Positions 43,264 to 56,563 of a stretch of DNA of 64,000 bases are shown here, one piece after another. The stretch covers positions 43,098,226 through 43,162,225 of the forward strand of contig CM037792.1 of NCBI GenBank assembly GCA_021229015.1, written 5' to 3'. How positions within the stretch are numbered: the first letter of the stretch is position 1; the number at the start of each line of letters is the position of its first letter. The position numbers were made by a program, and so were the translations under genes. Source of the DNA: Solen grandis. Taxonomy: Eukaryota > Mollusca > Bivalvia > Adapedonta > Solenidae. The notes beneath the pieces were generated by a model. The model did no database searches. It was not told the DNA's origin and saw only the letters and a list, made by a program, of their open reading frames with translations.

Positions 43264-46200
43264 GTATGTTCGACTTAAGTGCTAACGTACCATACAGGCG
43301 CTTTACAAACCAATTATGATTCAAGAGCGTCCGCCTTGGGAGCGGGAGGTCGTGGGCTCGATCCCCGGCCGCGACAGACCAAAGTCGTAAAAAAAATGGT
43401 ACTGTTATAGCTCCCTTGTTTTGCGCTCAACATATAAGGGTAGTTGCAGGACTGGTTGGCCCTGAGTCAGGATAATGTGACAGGGTGTGGTATCATGCAC
43501 ATGTCTACGGCGTAATACTGCAGTGTGTCAGTACTATATCTGTCTCAAGTAGACATCGTCTACAAATGACTGAAAAACTGTCGGTGGGACGTTAAACCCG
43601 ACAATCAAACAAACAAACAAACAAACAAACAAACAAACAAACATCCAAGATAATTTCTATGTGTGTTTATTAACTAAAATGGTGCTAGGTTTATTAATGA
43701 AATTTTAATTTCAAGATCTGGAACTGGAAAAATGAAACTTTGCCTGGTCATTTTCAGGAGAGAAGTTGCAGCTACACTAATCCAAGAACCATCTATTTTC
43801 CACATCATTGTCAAAATGGATTTTGGAGACCTTGCTCTTCCTCTTGAAATTGTTTTTTCGTTGTATAAATTCAACTTATATTTCAATACTCTTCCTATGT
43901 TTTCTCTTTCGATCCTCCTGCTGGTGTTTTGCAAGATAGACGGAGAATTGATACATCGGATAGGTATGCACGATTTTATGTACAAACATTACGGAAAGTA
44001 AATATTCGTTTCAAAGATGCGCATGGCACTTTTTAAACCAGACCTTGATTTCAAAGTCAGCTGTACAGCCATTATAGTATCTTAGATCAGTGTCTTTATG
44101 TGTTCTATTTCTTAAATGTTTGTAAGTGAAAAATTAACATTAAAAACTGAAATTGAAGAAAAAATTCCTGGTCCCTCGTGGACCATCATTTTCAGTTTCA
44201 TTTACACTATCCAGAAACCATCTGGTTTCTCCATCATTGTCAAAATTAATTTTATAAACCTTGTTCATGCTTTTAAAATGATTATTTTCCCAATGAATTT
44301 AATTCATATTTGTATACATTTCATCTTTTATCCTACGATCCCTCGCTGGTGTTTTGCAAGATAGAAAGAGAAATAACACGACTTAAAGGTATGTATACCT
44401 GTATGTTATAACGCCACCTACAGTATAGGCTTGTTTGAAAGATTCGCATGGCGCTTTAAAAACCAACCTTGATATTAACCCTTTCCCTCATATAGACTCA
44501 TTTTGACGCCCTCAATAGGTACCACATAAAGCCTGATCTGCAGAAAACCACAGTTAAACCTTACCAAATTTAATTACAAAATCCTAATTTCCAGACCACT
44601 GAGGAGCAGCGAACAGCATACAACCTGATCAGCCTGCGAGTTACTCGGAGGCTGATCTGGTTTTATGCTGTTCGCATAGGTCTTTTCATGGTGTCCTCTA
44701 TGAGGGAAAGGGTTAAGACAGTTTAACAAAAAGATTTTCACCAACTTTGGTAGACTTGTTCTATAGGCTCTAAGAAACAAATTTATGTATGAACAAGAAT
44801 GGGGCATTCCGCTGTTATTGCTCTTAAGCTTCTCTTCACCTAATATCAAAGGGGCATGTGACCTTTTACGAAAGACTTTTTATAGTCTAGTCGATTGTGG
44901 CGTTGACGAAATTGGCTTACATCCTCTTACTTCAAAACGTTTATATGAAACTGTTGTACTTTCAAAAGCGTTGTATGGCTGTGAAATGTGGAACGGTCTT
45001 ACCAGCACACAAGTTAAATCATTAGAGCGTATCCACAGACATTGTACTAAATTTATGCAGTCGCTTCCACAGAGTTGTAGATCCTCTCTAGCTTATGCAT
45101 GTTTTGGTTCATATCCTATTGAATGTGAAATAGACAAAAGAAAACTTATTTTCTTTGGTCAAATGTGTAATATCATTCAAGAAATAGCTGTAAAGTCTTT
45201 ATTTTATATCGACTGTCACATTATATGAATAATCCGGGTAAATGCCTTGGGGCAAATATGATTTAACTAACTATATTGTTGAATATATTCATTCCCAAAC
45301 GTAAGGCAATGGAAATCTATTGTAAAGGAAAAAATCACCATTTAGGCAAACTGTGATCACAATAGGAACACATTACAGCTGATCATGATCGGTATTCCTT
45401 TACCAATATACAAGTTCAGATAGTACCCTGTTTGTTTTTGCAAATCAGTCAAATGTATCGTGAGTATCTCCCTTACTGTAGATCAGGTCTCAGTATTCTG
45501 TTAAAATTATATGGTCGACAATATCAGCCTATTTGTCCACTGTGTCAGCTTACCACTGATCAAATTACACAACATGTTATTATGTACTGCCTCTGTAACA
45601 ATGTTAAAAGACTGCAACTCTGGAACATTCTATGTATTAAACTCGATGCAGTAGAGTATGAAATGTTCATCAAACTAACTCCCCGTGAGCAAATAACAGA
45701 GATGTTATCTGGTTTTACAACTCTTGAATTAAGTGATTGTTTAAGGGTTAACTGTTTTAAGTTAATTCTAATACCCCGGTCACATATTCACGGAAGAACG
45801 TTACGGAAGAGCTACGGTGTTACCGGCAACGGATGACTACGGACATGTCAAATTCCGGCTTCTGCCACGGTTCTAGTACGATGCACAACGGTGTGAGTAC
45901 GGAGTTTGACGGATACACGGGGAGATAATAGGTAAAAGAACCAGGAGAGATACGGATTCCTACGGTTCTGATACGGATTCCTACGGTTATGCACGGTTTA
46001 ATACGGAGCCTCACGATATTGGTCGATTCTACTACGGATACACTACGATCTATTACGGTAAAAGTACGGGCACGGTACGAATAAGAACGGTCCGATACGG
46101 ATAAGTACGAATCGACACGGAGCTAATACGTGGGTCTCCGAATCAAACCGTGGAAATCCTTGAAATTTCTGGAACTACGGTTCAGGACGGGCTAATACGG

Positions 46201-48754
46201 TTTTCATACGGACCAGGACGAATCGCTACGGTCTTATACGGACTACTACGGATACGCTACGGTCTGTTGATCCGTGACAAAATTTTGAACATGTTCAAAA
46301 CTTGTCAAGGACCGCTACGGATATACAATGACTACTACGGATGATCACGGTTACAATACGGAGAACTACGGACCAATACGGATAGCTACGGACAATGCCG
46401 GAGCGAATCCGTAACTCTTCCGCGGCGGTCTTCCGTGAATGTGTGACCGGGGTTTAAGATATTTGCATAGCATGGTTAAACCATTACTATAATATGAAAA
46501 AAATGCATATTGCACTAGATATGTTTGTATGTATGTATGCATAATACATATATGTGAATGTCAGTGCTGCATAGCAACTCAGAAGAGGAATTTGGAACCA
46601 TGCTTTTTTTTTTCAAACATATTGTATATTTCCTTAATCTCTCATCTCGGACTACATGTATACTGTTTATTGTATGTATATAAAAATATGTATATATTCA
46701 TGTATATGTTCACTTGGTCACTTTCTTTAATTTGCATTTTCCACTGTAATACATGTATTTGATATGCTCTCTTCATAAGAAGGAATAGAAGATTGAATTG
46801 AAAATTGAATTGAACTTCTGAGATTCAGATTAGCTGGTTTAGAGTCAGGACTGTGATAGGATTCATGACCCTAAGTACATATTTGGTGTAGCTACAGTTG
46901 TCTGTGTGACTTGCTATATCGTAGTCCCTCTACGCAGTTGGTTCGGGACCATGTCGTGTCACTCTGATTTTACATGCGAGGTAACCGTCATGTTAGCTTT
47001 CTGTAGGTCGGTGGATTTACCCGGGCGGTCAATAAATAGCTGGACGACGCAATATGATGAAATAATAATATTCACAGTGACGACAATCTCTAGAACAATC
47101 ATTCTCATGCACCATCTGGCAGGCTGATTCAACTACCATATCAAAATGATTTATTACCTAGCTTCATTAATTGTATTTTCTTCTCGTATATCATTTGTTT
47201 CTCCGCAGACAGCCTGTTTCCTTTTTCTGTTTCCTGCTTTATATTGTTAATTATTGTCATTCTATCTCATGTCTCATTCGTGCTGATAGTATTGAATAAA
47301 TTATAAAAATAAAAGAAAAACAACCATATAACTCAAAGAATAACCAATGAACCTATTAATTATAAATGTAATAAATTATGGCAAAACATATGCAATATAT
47401 CATTTTGGTAGGACCAGAGACCAGAAAGAAATAGTTGTAATAACATCGTAAAGTATACAAGTACCGCGACATCGGGCCATATTCAGTCTTTACCAAACAT
47501 GTAAAACTACATACCGGTATACAAGCTGAAACCTTCTATATTTATGAAACTAAATTTATATATTCAAATAAAATTTACGAATTGGATGCGGGTTAATATA
47601 TTAATATCTGTCTCTTTCTTTTCTCTCTATCTTTCTATTGATTACTAGTCTAATTCATTTACATTTTCATAAATGTAAATTTTAAAGTTACAATGTAAAT
47701 CCAAAATTTCCCTACGATTTTACAATATAACAGTACCCCTATGGTGCCTGTGTTGTCTCTAAGGTGTCATAGACGGTTATTTAGAGCTCGACCTATTAAG
47801 GGAAGGATCAAGATCAATGTCACTTACTAATATTACGACCGGTCGGGTATTTCAAGGACTAGTTGGCCCGGTTAGGATAATGTGACTGGGTATGGTTTCA
47901 TACCACATGTCTACGGCATGATACTACAGTGTGGCAACTCTATATCTGCTTCAGGTAGACAGTCTTAATATGACTGAAATTGAACCCACAACCTTCGGAT
48001 CTGTAGTCGGGACCACGACCCCTGTCTTATTGGAGTTTGTGGCGTGGACACATTGTCGAACAAACATCTTTATGCAAAAGATGGAAAATATCAGTTGATT
48101 CGAGAATAAGCTTAAAGAGGAAAAGAATATATATATCTCACCTTCTACAAAAATGCCGGAATGGGATTGGTCAATACCGGTCACGTGATTATAGAATATT
48201 TTTTCATACATCCCCGCATATCTTCAAAAATGTCCGACTGAATTGAATTCCACAGGAATAAGAAAATAGATGCATTATTTTATATAGATATTGTTTAAAG
48301 TATAAGAGTCGAGTGTGTTGTTTTTCCATGTTAAAGAGTATTCAAATGAAGTTGTGTTTGCATATAACGGAAAGGCAGTCGGTGATATGTAAAAGTTACA
48401 CTGTTTATAGCCTTGATGTTTAAGTTCATACATCCCATGAAACTGAATAACCCATTCGAGCTTCGTTCGAGTGTGGAACGCAGTAATAGGGCATACAGTA
48501 ACCCATATCTCAAAGCGACATACAGTGGACCTTAAAATATTCATCACAAACAATGATTCTTGAAAAGAAGCCTTTGAGTATGAGTAATTCTGAAGTTTAA
48601 CAATCAATATCTGTCAACAATACAATAATTCTATTTGCTATGTAAGTGCATATCTTTGTCCAGCAATGGACTTGAAATATATAGAATTGAATAATGCATA
48701 ATTAACTATAGACAACTTCCTATTGCAGAGTTGCTTAAAAAAGAGTAACATTTG

Positions 48755-48799
<45 letters not shown>

Positions 48800-51700
48800 C
48801 TTGTATTACTATCTCAGCAAGGTATCCCGTTTATTACATATACGACACTGGTGCGGTTTTTACCTCAATTTGTGTGTAGAATATTGCCAAAGCGAGGTAT
48901 ATATACGTTGGTTTGTAATTCAACATTAACACTTTACCACTATTCCAGCCCCAAATTCAAACCAATCACAAGCACTACACACAAACAGCAACCCTCGCCC
49001 CAACCTTTTTTTTTAAATAGATGTAACTTTTATTTTCCTTCATATGTATATCATGTTTATAACAGAATTACCTTCTTACATTAACGGTATCAAATAAAAT
49101 TGGAGTATTGACAATTTATAAATATTTATAAATAAGCCCGATATATACATATATTTCTAATTTATTACTAATATTATATCAGTCATAACTCATTTAATTA
49201 GAGTCTTATGTCTATAATAGTACACAAAATTTACAAAAAGGGAGATAATTCATATTTAGTAGGCGTATTTATTATGTAGATAATATTAGGCAGGTATATT
49301 GCATTGGTCAAAAACATACAACACAGCACACTAACAGAAGCATTATGTCGATTATCGAGTTAAAATAATAATATTGTTTGAAAAATACAATCGCTTCTTA
49401 AAGCGGAAATAGTGTAAGAATGTCTCTTAATATTAAATGTCAATTTTGATATACATGGCCTTGTCAATTTATTTCAGACAGTGGCAGTTGTTCGTATAAA
49501 GGCAGGGAATACAGTCATGATGATATGATATATGTGGATGGATGCAACGCATGCATTTGTAAAAGCGGCATGATGCGATGTACAGAGCTAAATTGTTCGA
49601 CAGGTAACAATTATTAATGCGTAGCATGAATTACAATAAAATTGTGACAATTCAAGCACCGAAGGGGGTGGGGGTATAAAATTTTCGGCCTTTGCGAGGC
49701 TCGAGGGAAGACAATTGTATATTTATTTTCATGGAAAGGAATTGATCGTGTGTTGGGGCTAGGAATATCTCGGAAGAGGCAGGTTAATCGGGCAATCGCA
49801 CCTAGGAATACCGCCATTTTACTCAAGAGTACTCCGTAGTTATGGTCACACGAGGTTCCGTATACAAACATTCATAGTTGATCATTGTTCTGCACTTAAT
49901 TCAACTAGCCTTAAAGTGTAGCAGCGATTCGCAAGATTTTCAACTCTTTTGAATATGCCTGGCTCATCAAATTGCTGTTTATGAAAACAATTTGATAATT
50001 TTATGTACCATTGTGAAAATGTAATTTAGCCACGTATTTGGTGTTAAGGACAAATATTCTATATTCTCTAGATGCGAGAGAGTCGTTCGCCAGGGGTGAA
50101 AGTTATCGTATCAAACTTGTCTATTTACTTAATTTAAAAATAGAGTGACATAACCACGTGGTATATGACGTCATTTTAAGCTGTCAACAAGCAGCTCTTT
50201 TGCTTCGATTCGGAGGGGAAAAAACAGCTGTAAGTATTTTATTTCTTCATCAATTTTAATGAAATACTGCGCATGCGTAGCGGAAATTGTGCCTTACACA
50301 TAGGTCCTAATGATTCTTTTGTCAGATGTACAGTATGTCCTAACAGTCAGAAAAACAATTTAGTAATGCGCTTTTCGCGATATCAAACATAATTTCATGA
50401 ACTCCGAAGGTTAGGAAATACCGCACATCTGACAGTGGATTCAGTGGGGGCACACTATTTCGCTTCACAAGCAATACAATATTACATACAACAGTTTTCC
50501 TTTTCGAATCGAGGTAAAAGAACTAAAATTGAAACATCTTGTGGTATGACACTGTTAAACGACCTCAAACGTCTTAAACTGAAACCAAAAACACTTTCCC
50601 GGAACACAGTCTGGAATAACCAAGTACTGTTGATAATTATGCTAAAGATTCTTTCATAATCTCAGACAAAACGGTACGTAATTATAATAATTACAATAAT
50701 TTAAATCATTTTAAAAAAGTGCTTTTAGATTGAATAAAAGGAACCATCAATGCAAATGAAATATTAATCTTCATCATATGTGATTGCTACAATAAATTCC
50801 AAGGCCGGGTGCGGGAAAAACGGAGACTGATCCGAGGATCAGAGCTTGTCCGAGCATTTCGTTTTCCCTGTTAGTCCTCTGGTATACGCAATTTTACCAC
50901 ATATACGAGTATCTGGTCTCGGCACAAACTTCCTTGTTTTCAATGTAACTTGATACTCATTGTTCGAGCCTCGCGAATCCGAAGATGACATTCTTTCCTT
51001 TTAGTCCTCAAATTGTCACAAGTTTACTGTAAACTGTATTTCAAATCATTTGTATTATGCTAAATGTCATTCTCCAGTTATGAAATTGTTATCATGAAAG
51101 CTTTCTTGTATGAAGACTGGCCCTGTCTGTCTCTTATATTTTACATATACAAGTATAGCATGCAATAATGACAATAATTATTAATGAAGATTTTGACCCC
51201 GTATCCGAGAAATTTTATTCCGAAACTGGAAATAATTTCTCAGTGCCCTTCCAACGTGTTAAGCACTGGTCCGACTAAGGAACCGTCTAGAAAGCTTTGT
51301 TTGAATTTCCAAAACGAGGCAAAAGCAAGAAAGTTTTATATATTAAGTATTCCTGCATCATAGTAATCGATATGAATATTGTATTGCAGCAAAGGGCCCA
51401 TGGATGCAATTTTTATTGTTACCCAGTCAGTGTTACATTCTTGTCCAGATACATTTTAACTTCGACTGATTTGACATATTCTGTTTAAGTTACGCGTTTG
51501 ATAGATAAACTAATCTTTGTTTGCCCTTATATAATTTCATGCCTAAATATGAATACAAACACTCAGAAACTTAACTAAAGTGATGTAAATGATTTTATCA
51601 CATAACACCACATATGTTTTGTTTTTGGTGTTTACGAATTGTACTATAGCTGAAGTAAATCCTTGTATTATGGCAACCTGTGTTGCTATGTATCTGCCGT

Positions 51701-54700
51701 TCTTTTCGTAAAATATTAATTCGGTTAGAGCATCTGCCTTTGGAGCGTATCATGAATCAGCGGATAGAAACTAAAATTGAACTTGTCCTGTGTTTTAATA
51801 TTATACCCGTACAAAGCAAATATATGCAATGCAAACATGCAGTGTTTTTTAAAGTCATTGTGCGGAAAAAGTCATTTTACATTAAAAAAAAATCATAAAA
51901 AGGGTGCATAACTCCTTGACAAATCAGTGGATTGCATCAAAACCGAACTTGACATATATACGTACATACAAAATGTGAGTCTTTCAAAAATTATTAAGCG
52001 GAACAAAATGTCTACGGACTGAAGGACTGTCTCATGAGAGGTACGTTTGACCTTTCTTTGATCTTTGGTAACCCCGCAAGAGGAAAATGAAACAAACAAA
52101 TAAAAATTAACCCCAGAAATACAAAATGTACTGATGCATCCCCTTAAAGGTAATCTTAACCTATAAACTAACCCCGGAGCGTATCTCTCATGCGACCCTG
52201 ACCTAAACCGGTCCCGCTGGCTGTGCGGTTAGAGCGTCCGCCCTGGAATCGTGTGGTCGTGGGTTTAATCCCCGACCGCAACATTCCAGTGTTGTAAAAA
52301 AGGTACTGGTATAGCTCCTTTGCTTGATGCTCAGCAGTGTGGTAGCACTGTATCTGTCTCAAGTAGAGATAGTCTTCAAATGTCTGAAATACTGTTAAAG
52401 GGACGTTAGACCCATTAAACAAAACAAACTCTCGTGCGTACAGACGGACAGACAGGCGGACGGATAACACCATATTTTACTACGTTCCCTCATCAGACGA
52501 GCGTATCAGAATGAGAGGGAAAGAAACAACAAATGGGTTTTGCAACTTACATTCTGAGTAACTATATATAATTTTATCATAAATAATAACTTCATTTTAT
52601 CAATGTTATTTCTACATCAGATAAACCAGGTATCTGTCCGAAGTCGGAATATGGTGGACTATGTTCGGACCAGTGTTCCGGTGACTATGACTGCCCATTC
52701 TACATGAAATGTTGCAGTAACGAGTATTGCCATACGTGTCAGCAACCTAGTAAATATATCTTATTACGTTTTTTTTTCTTTTCTCCATATCCATATGCAT
52801 TTTAAATTGTCACTTTCAATTTTACTTCTGCTTCGTTCGGACACAACCTGTACCTGAGAATGCCGGGTTATTCGGTTTCCAGTGTATACAGGGACATTCA
52901 AATAAGGGCATATGGTTATGTGATAAGTTGTTATCAATGGTTGACCAAGTCTACACAAAATAACACGTGGTAATATATGTTATACTGTTGTGTAAGCAAT
53001 AGATGGATCCTAAACTGTCAGTGAAGACTGTTTCCATAAATCGACTTGTTCAGTCAGCGTAAGTGTAAGGCACATGTTAAACTGTTGACCTACTTTCTGA
53101 AAAGAATACCTGTTTTTTTGTTTTGTTTTGGATACTGTTTTTGATAGGTAAACATGGAAATATCAATTGGGAGAGATACATACAAATGTTGAACCGTCCA
53201 TTGAACTAGCCATGAAAAGAAAGGAAATAAATTTGATAGCAAAAACTAGTAAGGTCCACTATATGCACAAGGTTGGCAAATAACTGTCACACTATATAGC
53301 AGCCCCTCATCGCTGTGGGTTCGAATCACTGTAGGGACTTCGGATTTTTCATGTGAGGAAGCCTTTCAGCTGGCTTGCGGTAGGTCGGTGGTTCTACGCG
53401 GGTACCTCTGTATACTCGGGGTCTTCCTCCACCTGTAATTAGCTGGACGTTGCTATATGATTGAAATACTATCGCAGCGACGGTAAACACCAATACAATA
53501 ACAACAGTATGTAGCTATGTAAAAGGCAAAATTGTTTCTAAATATGTTGTTGTATGTTACATGTGATACGTTTATCATAAATGCCGCATGGTTTTAGAAT
53601 GTTATCTTTTATAATAATGATTAATGACAAATTTATTACAAATCCTTGCTAACACTGATGTTTAATGCAAAGTTTTTTTTGAAGCAACATTTAGCAAGCA
53701 ACTATATTCACAGCCAACTTGACTCTGTAAGTTATATGTATGCTTTAAGTAACTATTCCTCGAAATACATGTGTTAACTTTTTTACAGATATTATAGTAC
53801 CAAACTTTTGATCATGTTTTTTCTTCAACAGAGTATTGCGATTTAACGAAATGTCCATCAATATCTTGTAAACATTCGTCCATTCCATTTGATAAGTGCT
53901 GCCCTGTATGTTGTAAGTATTCACAATTGGTTTATTTATCATTTCTACACTACAATTAAATTATCATTCTTCGCGGAGGTAAGTTTTTGTTGAACTCATG
54001 TCGAATGGTTCTATCCTTCAATACCAAGCAAGAGATATTGATTTCAAATTTAGTTTAAATCTCAGACAGATATCTTTTACTGACAGGAAAATTTTATACG
54101 AGTTTTAGCCTTTTCTTTCAAAGCTAATGCAGTATTTCTAATCGGTATATTTCGAACTTGAAATGATTCCTTGCACATAGTCGAAAATAAATTTTTCATG
54201 TACAAACATTTGACTATGAGCAATTTTTAAGTAAATGTAAGTCCTTGAACAAGCCACTGGTTCAGGCTGTAGTTTATCACTACTACCAGTAATAATAACC
54301 CCTAATAACCGGTTTAATAAGTCAATATTTCATCATATTTGTGAAAGAATTCTTAAGATATTATTTTATGATCATATGCATTTAACCTTTAAGTTTGATA
54401 TTGATTGAAATGTACAAAGATATAATTCTACACAATGGAATTGAAGCAGAGGTTTCCCTTTCAGTGTTTACACATATGTATGCCTCCGTCACATTACTCG
54501 TATGAGGCAGGTTTTTGTATTTTTGTACGAGTTCCTCTCAAGTATCGGCGACTCGAGCGATTTCTTGAGTGTTTTGGGTACTCGTGCGAGAACAAGGAAC
54601 GTTTTAACTTAACACTCAGTAAAAGTTTCCGAGCCTTCTCACGATTTTACACAGTTCGTAAGGACGTAAGAATCTCATGAACAAATCGCATTGGCACAGT

Positions 54701-56513
54701 GCGGATATCGTGGGATCGTAAGAATACTTACGATTTTAACCAGTCGTGAAGTCTCGTCTCGTATGAGACTCGAGCGAGATAACATTTATTAATATATCGT
54801 ACGAGCTTCGTAAGAGTTAACTACGGGTATCGTACGAGCTCCTTACGAGTTCTTGGCGATTTTCTTGCGATGTATGTAAGATTAGCATTAAGGTAGTTCG
54901 AGCCCCGTATCTAATGTGACCACATACAACAATTAATGAGAGTTCGTACGGATCTTGCAATTGTCTATGAGCACATGTTATCAATATTTCTACGGACAAC
55001 GCAAAGGTGATGTGACTGAAGCATTACGTACAAAAATCAATTGCATATTAAGTATATTATAAGGTAATCTTCAAGTGGAGTAAGTTGCTAACTTTGATTT
55101 GTCGTCTATTGAAAGCCAGAAGGGGCTATCAGCATATGTAAAAAGAAGGCTGATAGTCCCTTCTGGCTTTCAATGGACGTTATATTGGAATGTATTTTAT
55201 GTATCGAGATTCTATATAGATTGAGACTATGATTTCAAACTATTCAACTGGATGGAAAAAAATAGTTTTTTTTATAAATGTAAAATCAAAGATAACATTC
55301 TTTTCAAGTATTCTTGTATATTTTCACAGCTTGTAAACACCAAGGAGAAATCTATAAGCACGGTATGTATTCCTCACTATTATTATTTTTTTTTTGTATA
55401 TATCTTATGTAATTCATAATCAAGTAAAACTCGTAAAAAATATAAATTGTACTTTTATGCGTGGATTTCGAGGGGGATGGATGTCCTATGGTAGCTCAAG
55501 ATTCTCAATATTCACTTCAAATAGTTTTCTTAAGCAAAAAACAACATACTTAAAAAACTTTTTAATTAATTTCCTCATATCCGTTTAATAACCTTGACCC
55601 CCCACTCCCTCAAAGGCCTGTCGCTGGATTCTCACATGAATTAAAGTCTGTGGCTGTTTTTAGTACATTAAAAAGTAAGTAAAACAAGAGGGCCATATGA
55701 CCCTAGACCGCTCTCAAGAGTACATTAGCTTATTTAAAACCAATTAAGTCACTTGATTTTACCTTGTTACCTCCATCAGCAACCAGATTCAAGAATTCTT
55801 AAGTCATTCATGTAGAGAACTTATTTTTCAAAGGAACAGAAATGCTTAAGCAATTGCGGTATGGGACCATGAAGTTATCATTATTGCTAATATTCAAATT
55901 TTTGATACTTTCTATACATATTATATAAGCAAACTAGCCGACTCTCGATGCCTAATTTTTTAAAGGATTAACTTTGTTTAAAATTATGGTAAAGAGCCAT
56001 AAGGTGACCATTTTTGCTCATTGATATTAAATTATGACCATTGGATTAAAAGAAAAAGAGTTTTTAAAGGGGAATTTATTTTATCATCCATGAAGTAACC
56101 ATTTGTGCCAAAAAAAAATCAAATTCTGAAAATCGGTTACGCAGAAGTCTGACATTTTCTATACAGAGTATATTGGGAAAGTAGCCAACCTCCTAGGTGC
56201 TTCATTTCTTAAGGAATTAATTTTATTTTAGCAATTATAGTAGACAGCGATGAGGTGACCATACATGCCAAATGAAATTTTGTTCTAATCATTGGTTTCA
56301 TAGAAAAGTATTTTCAAAATTTTCTAAATGGAGTTCACATGTAAAAGGAACTAGCTGACCCCCTAGGGCCTTTTTTTTTCTAAAGGGATAAACTTTATTT
56401 TAGCAAATATGGTAAGTAGACATGAGGTGACTATTTGTGCCAAAGGAAATTTAACTCTGACAATCGGTTTCACATCAGAAATTTGCGATTCTCTCTCTCT
56501 CTAAATATATATA

Positions 56514-56563
<50 letters not shown>

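Noticed and set aside
45820..46344. Open frames inside the ACGG-rich element (for example RIRTVGIRI-like repeats)
   Set aside because: Products of the repeated word; no domain, and the region is a bounded mobile element.
50435..50659. Plus-strand 74-codon open frame in the VWC/WAP intron
   Set aside because: No domain, no splice context, AT-rich codons; likely chance.
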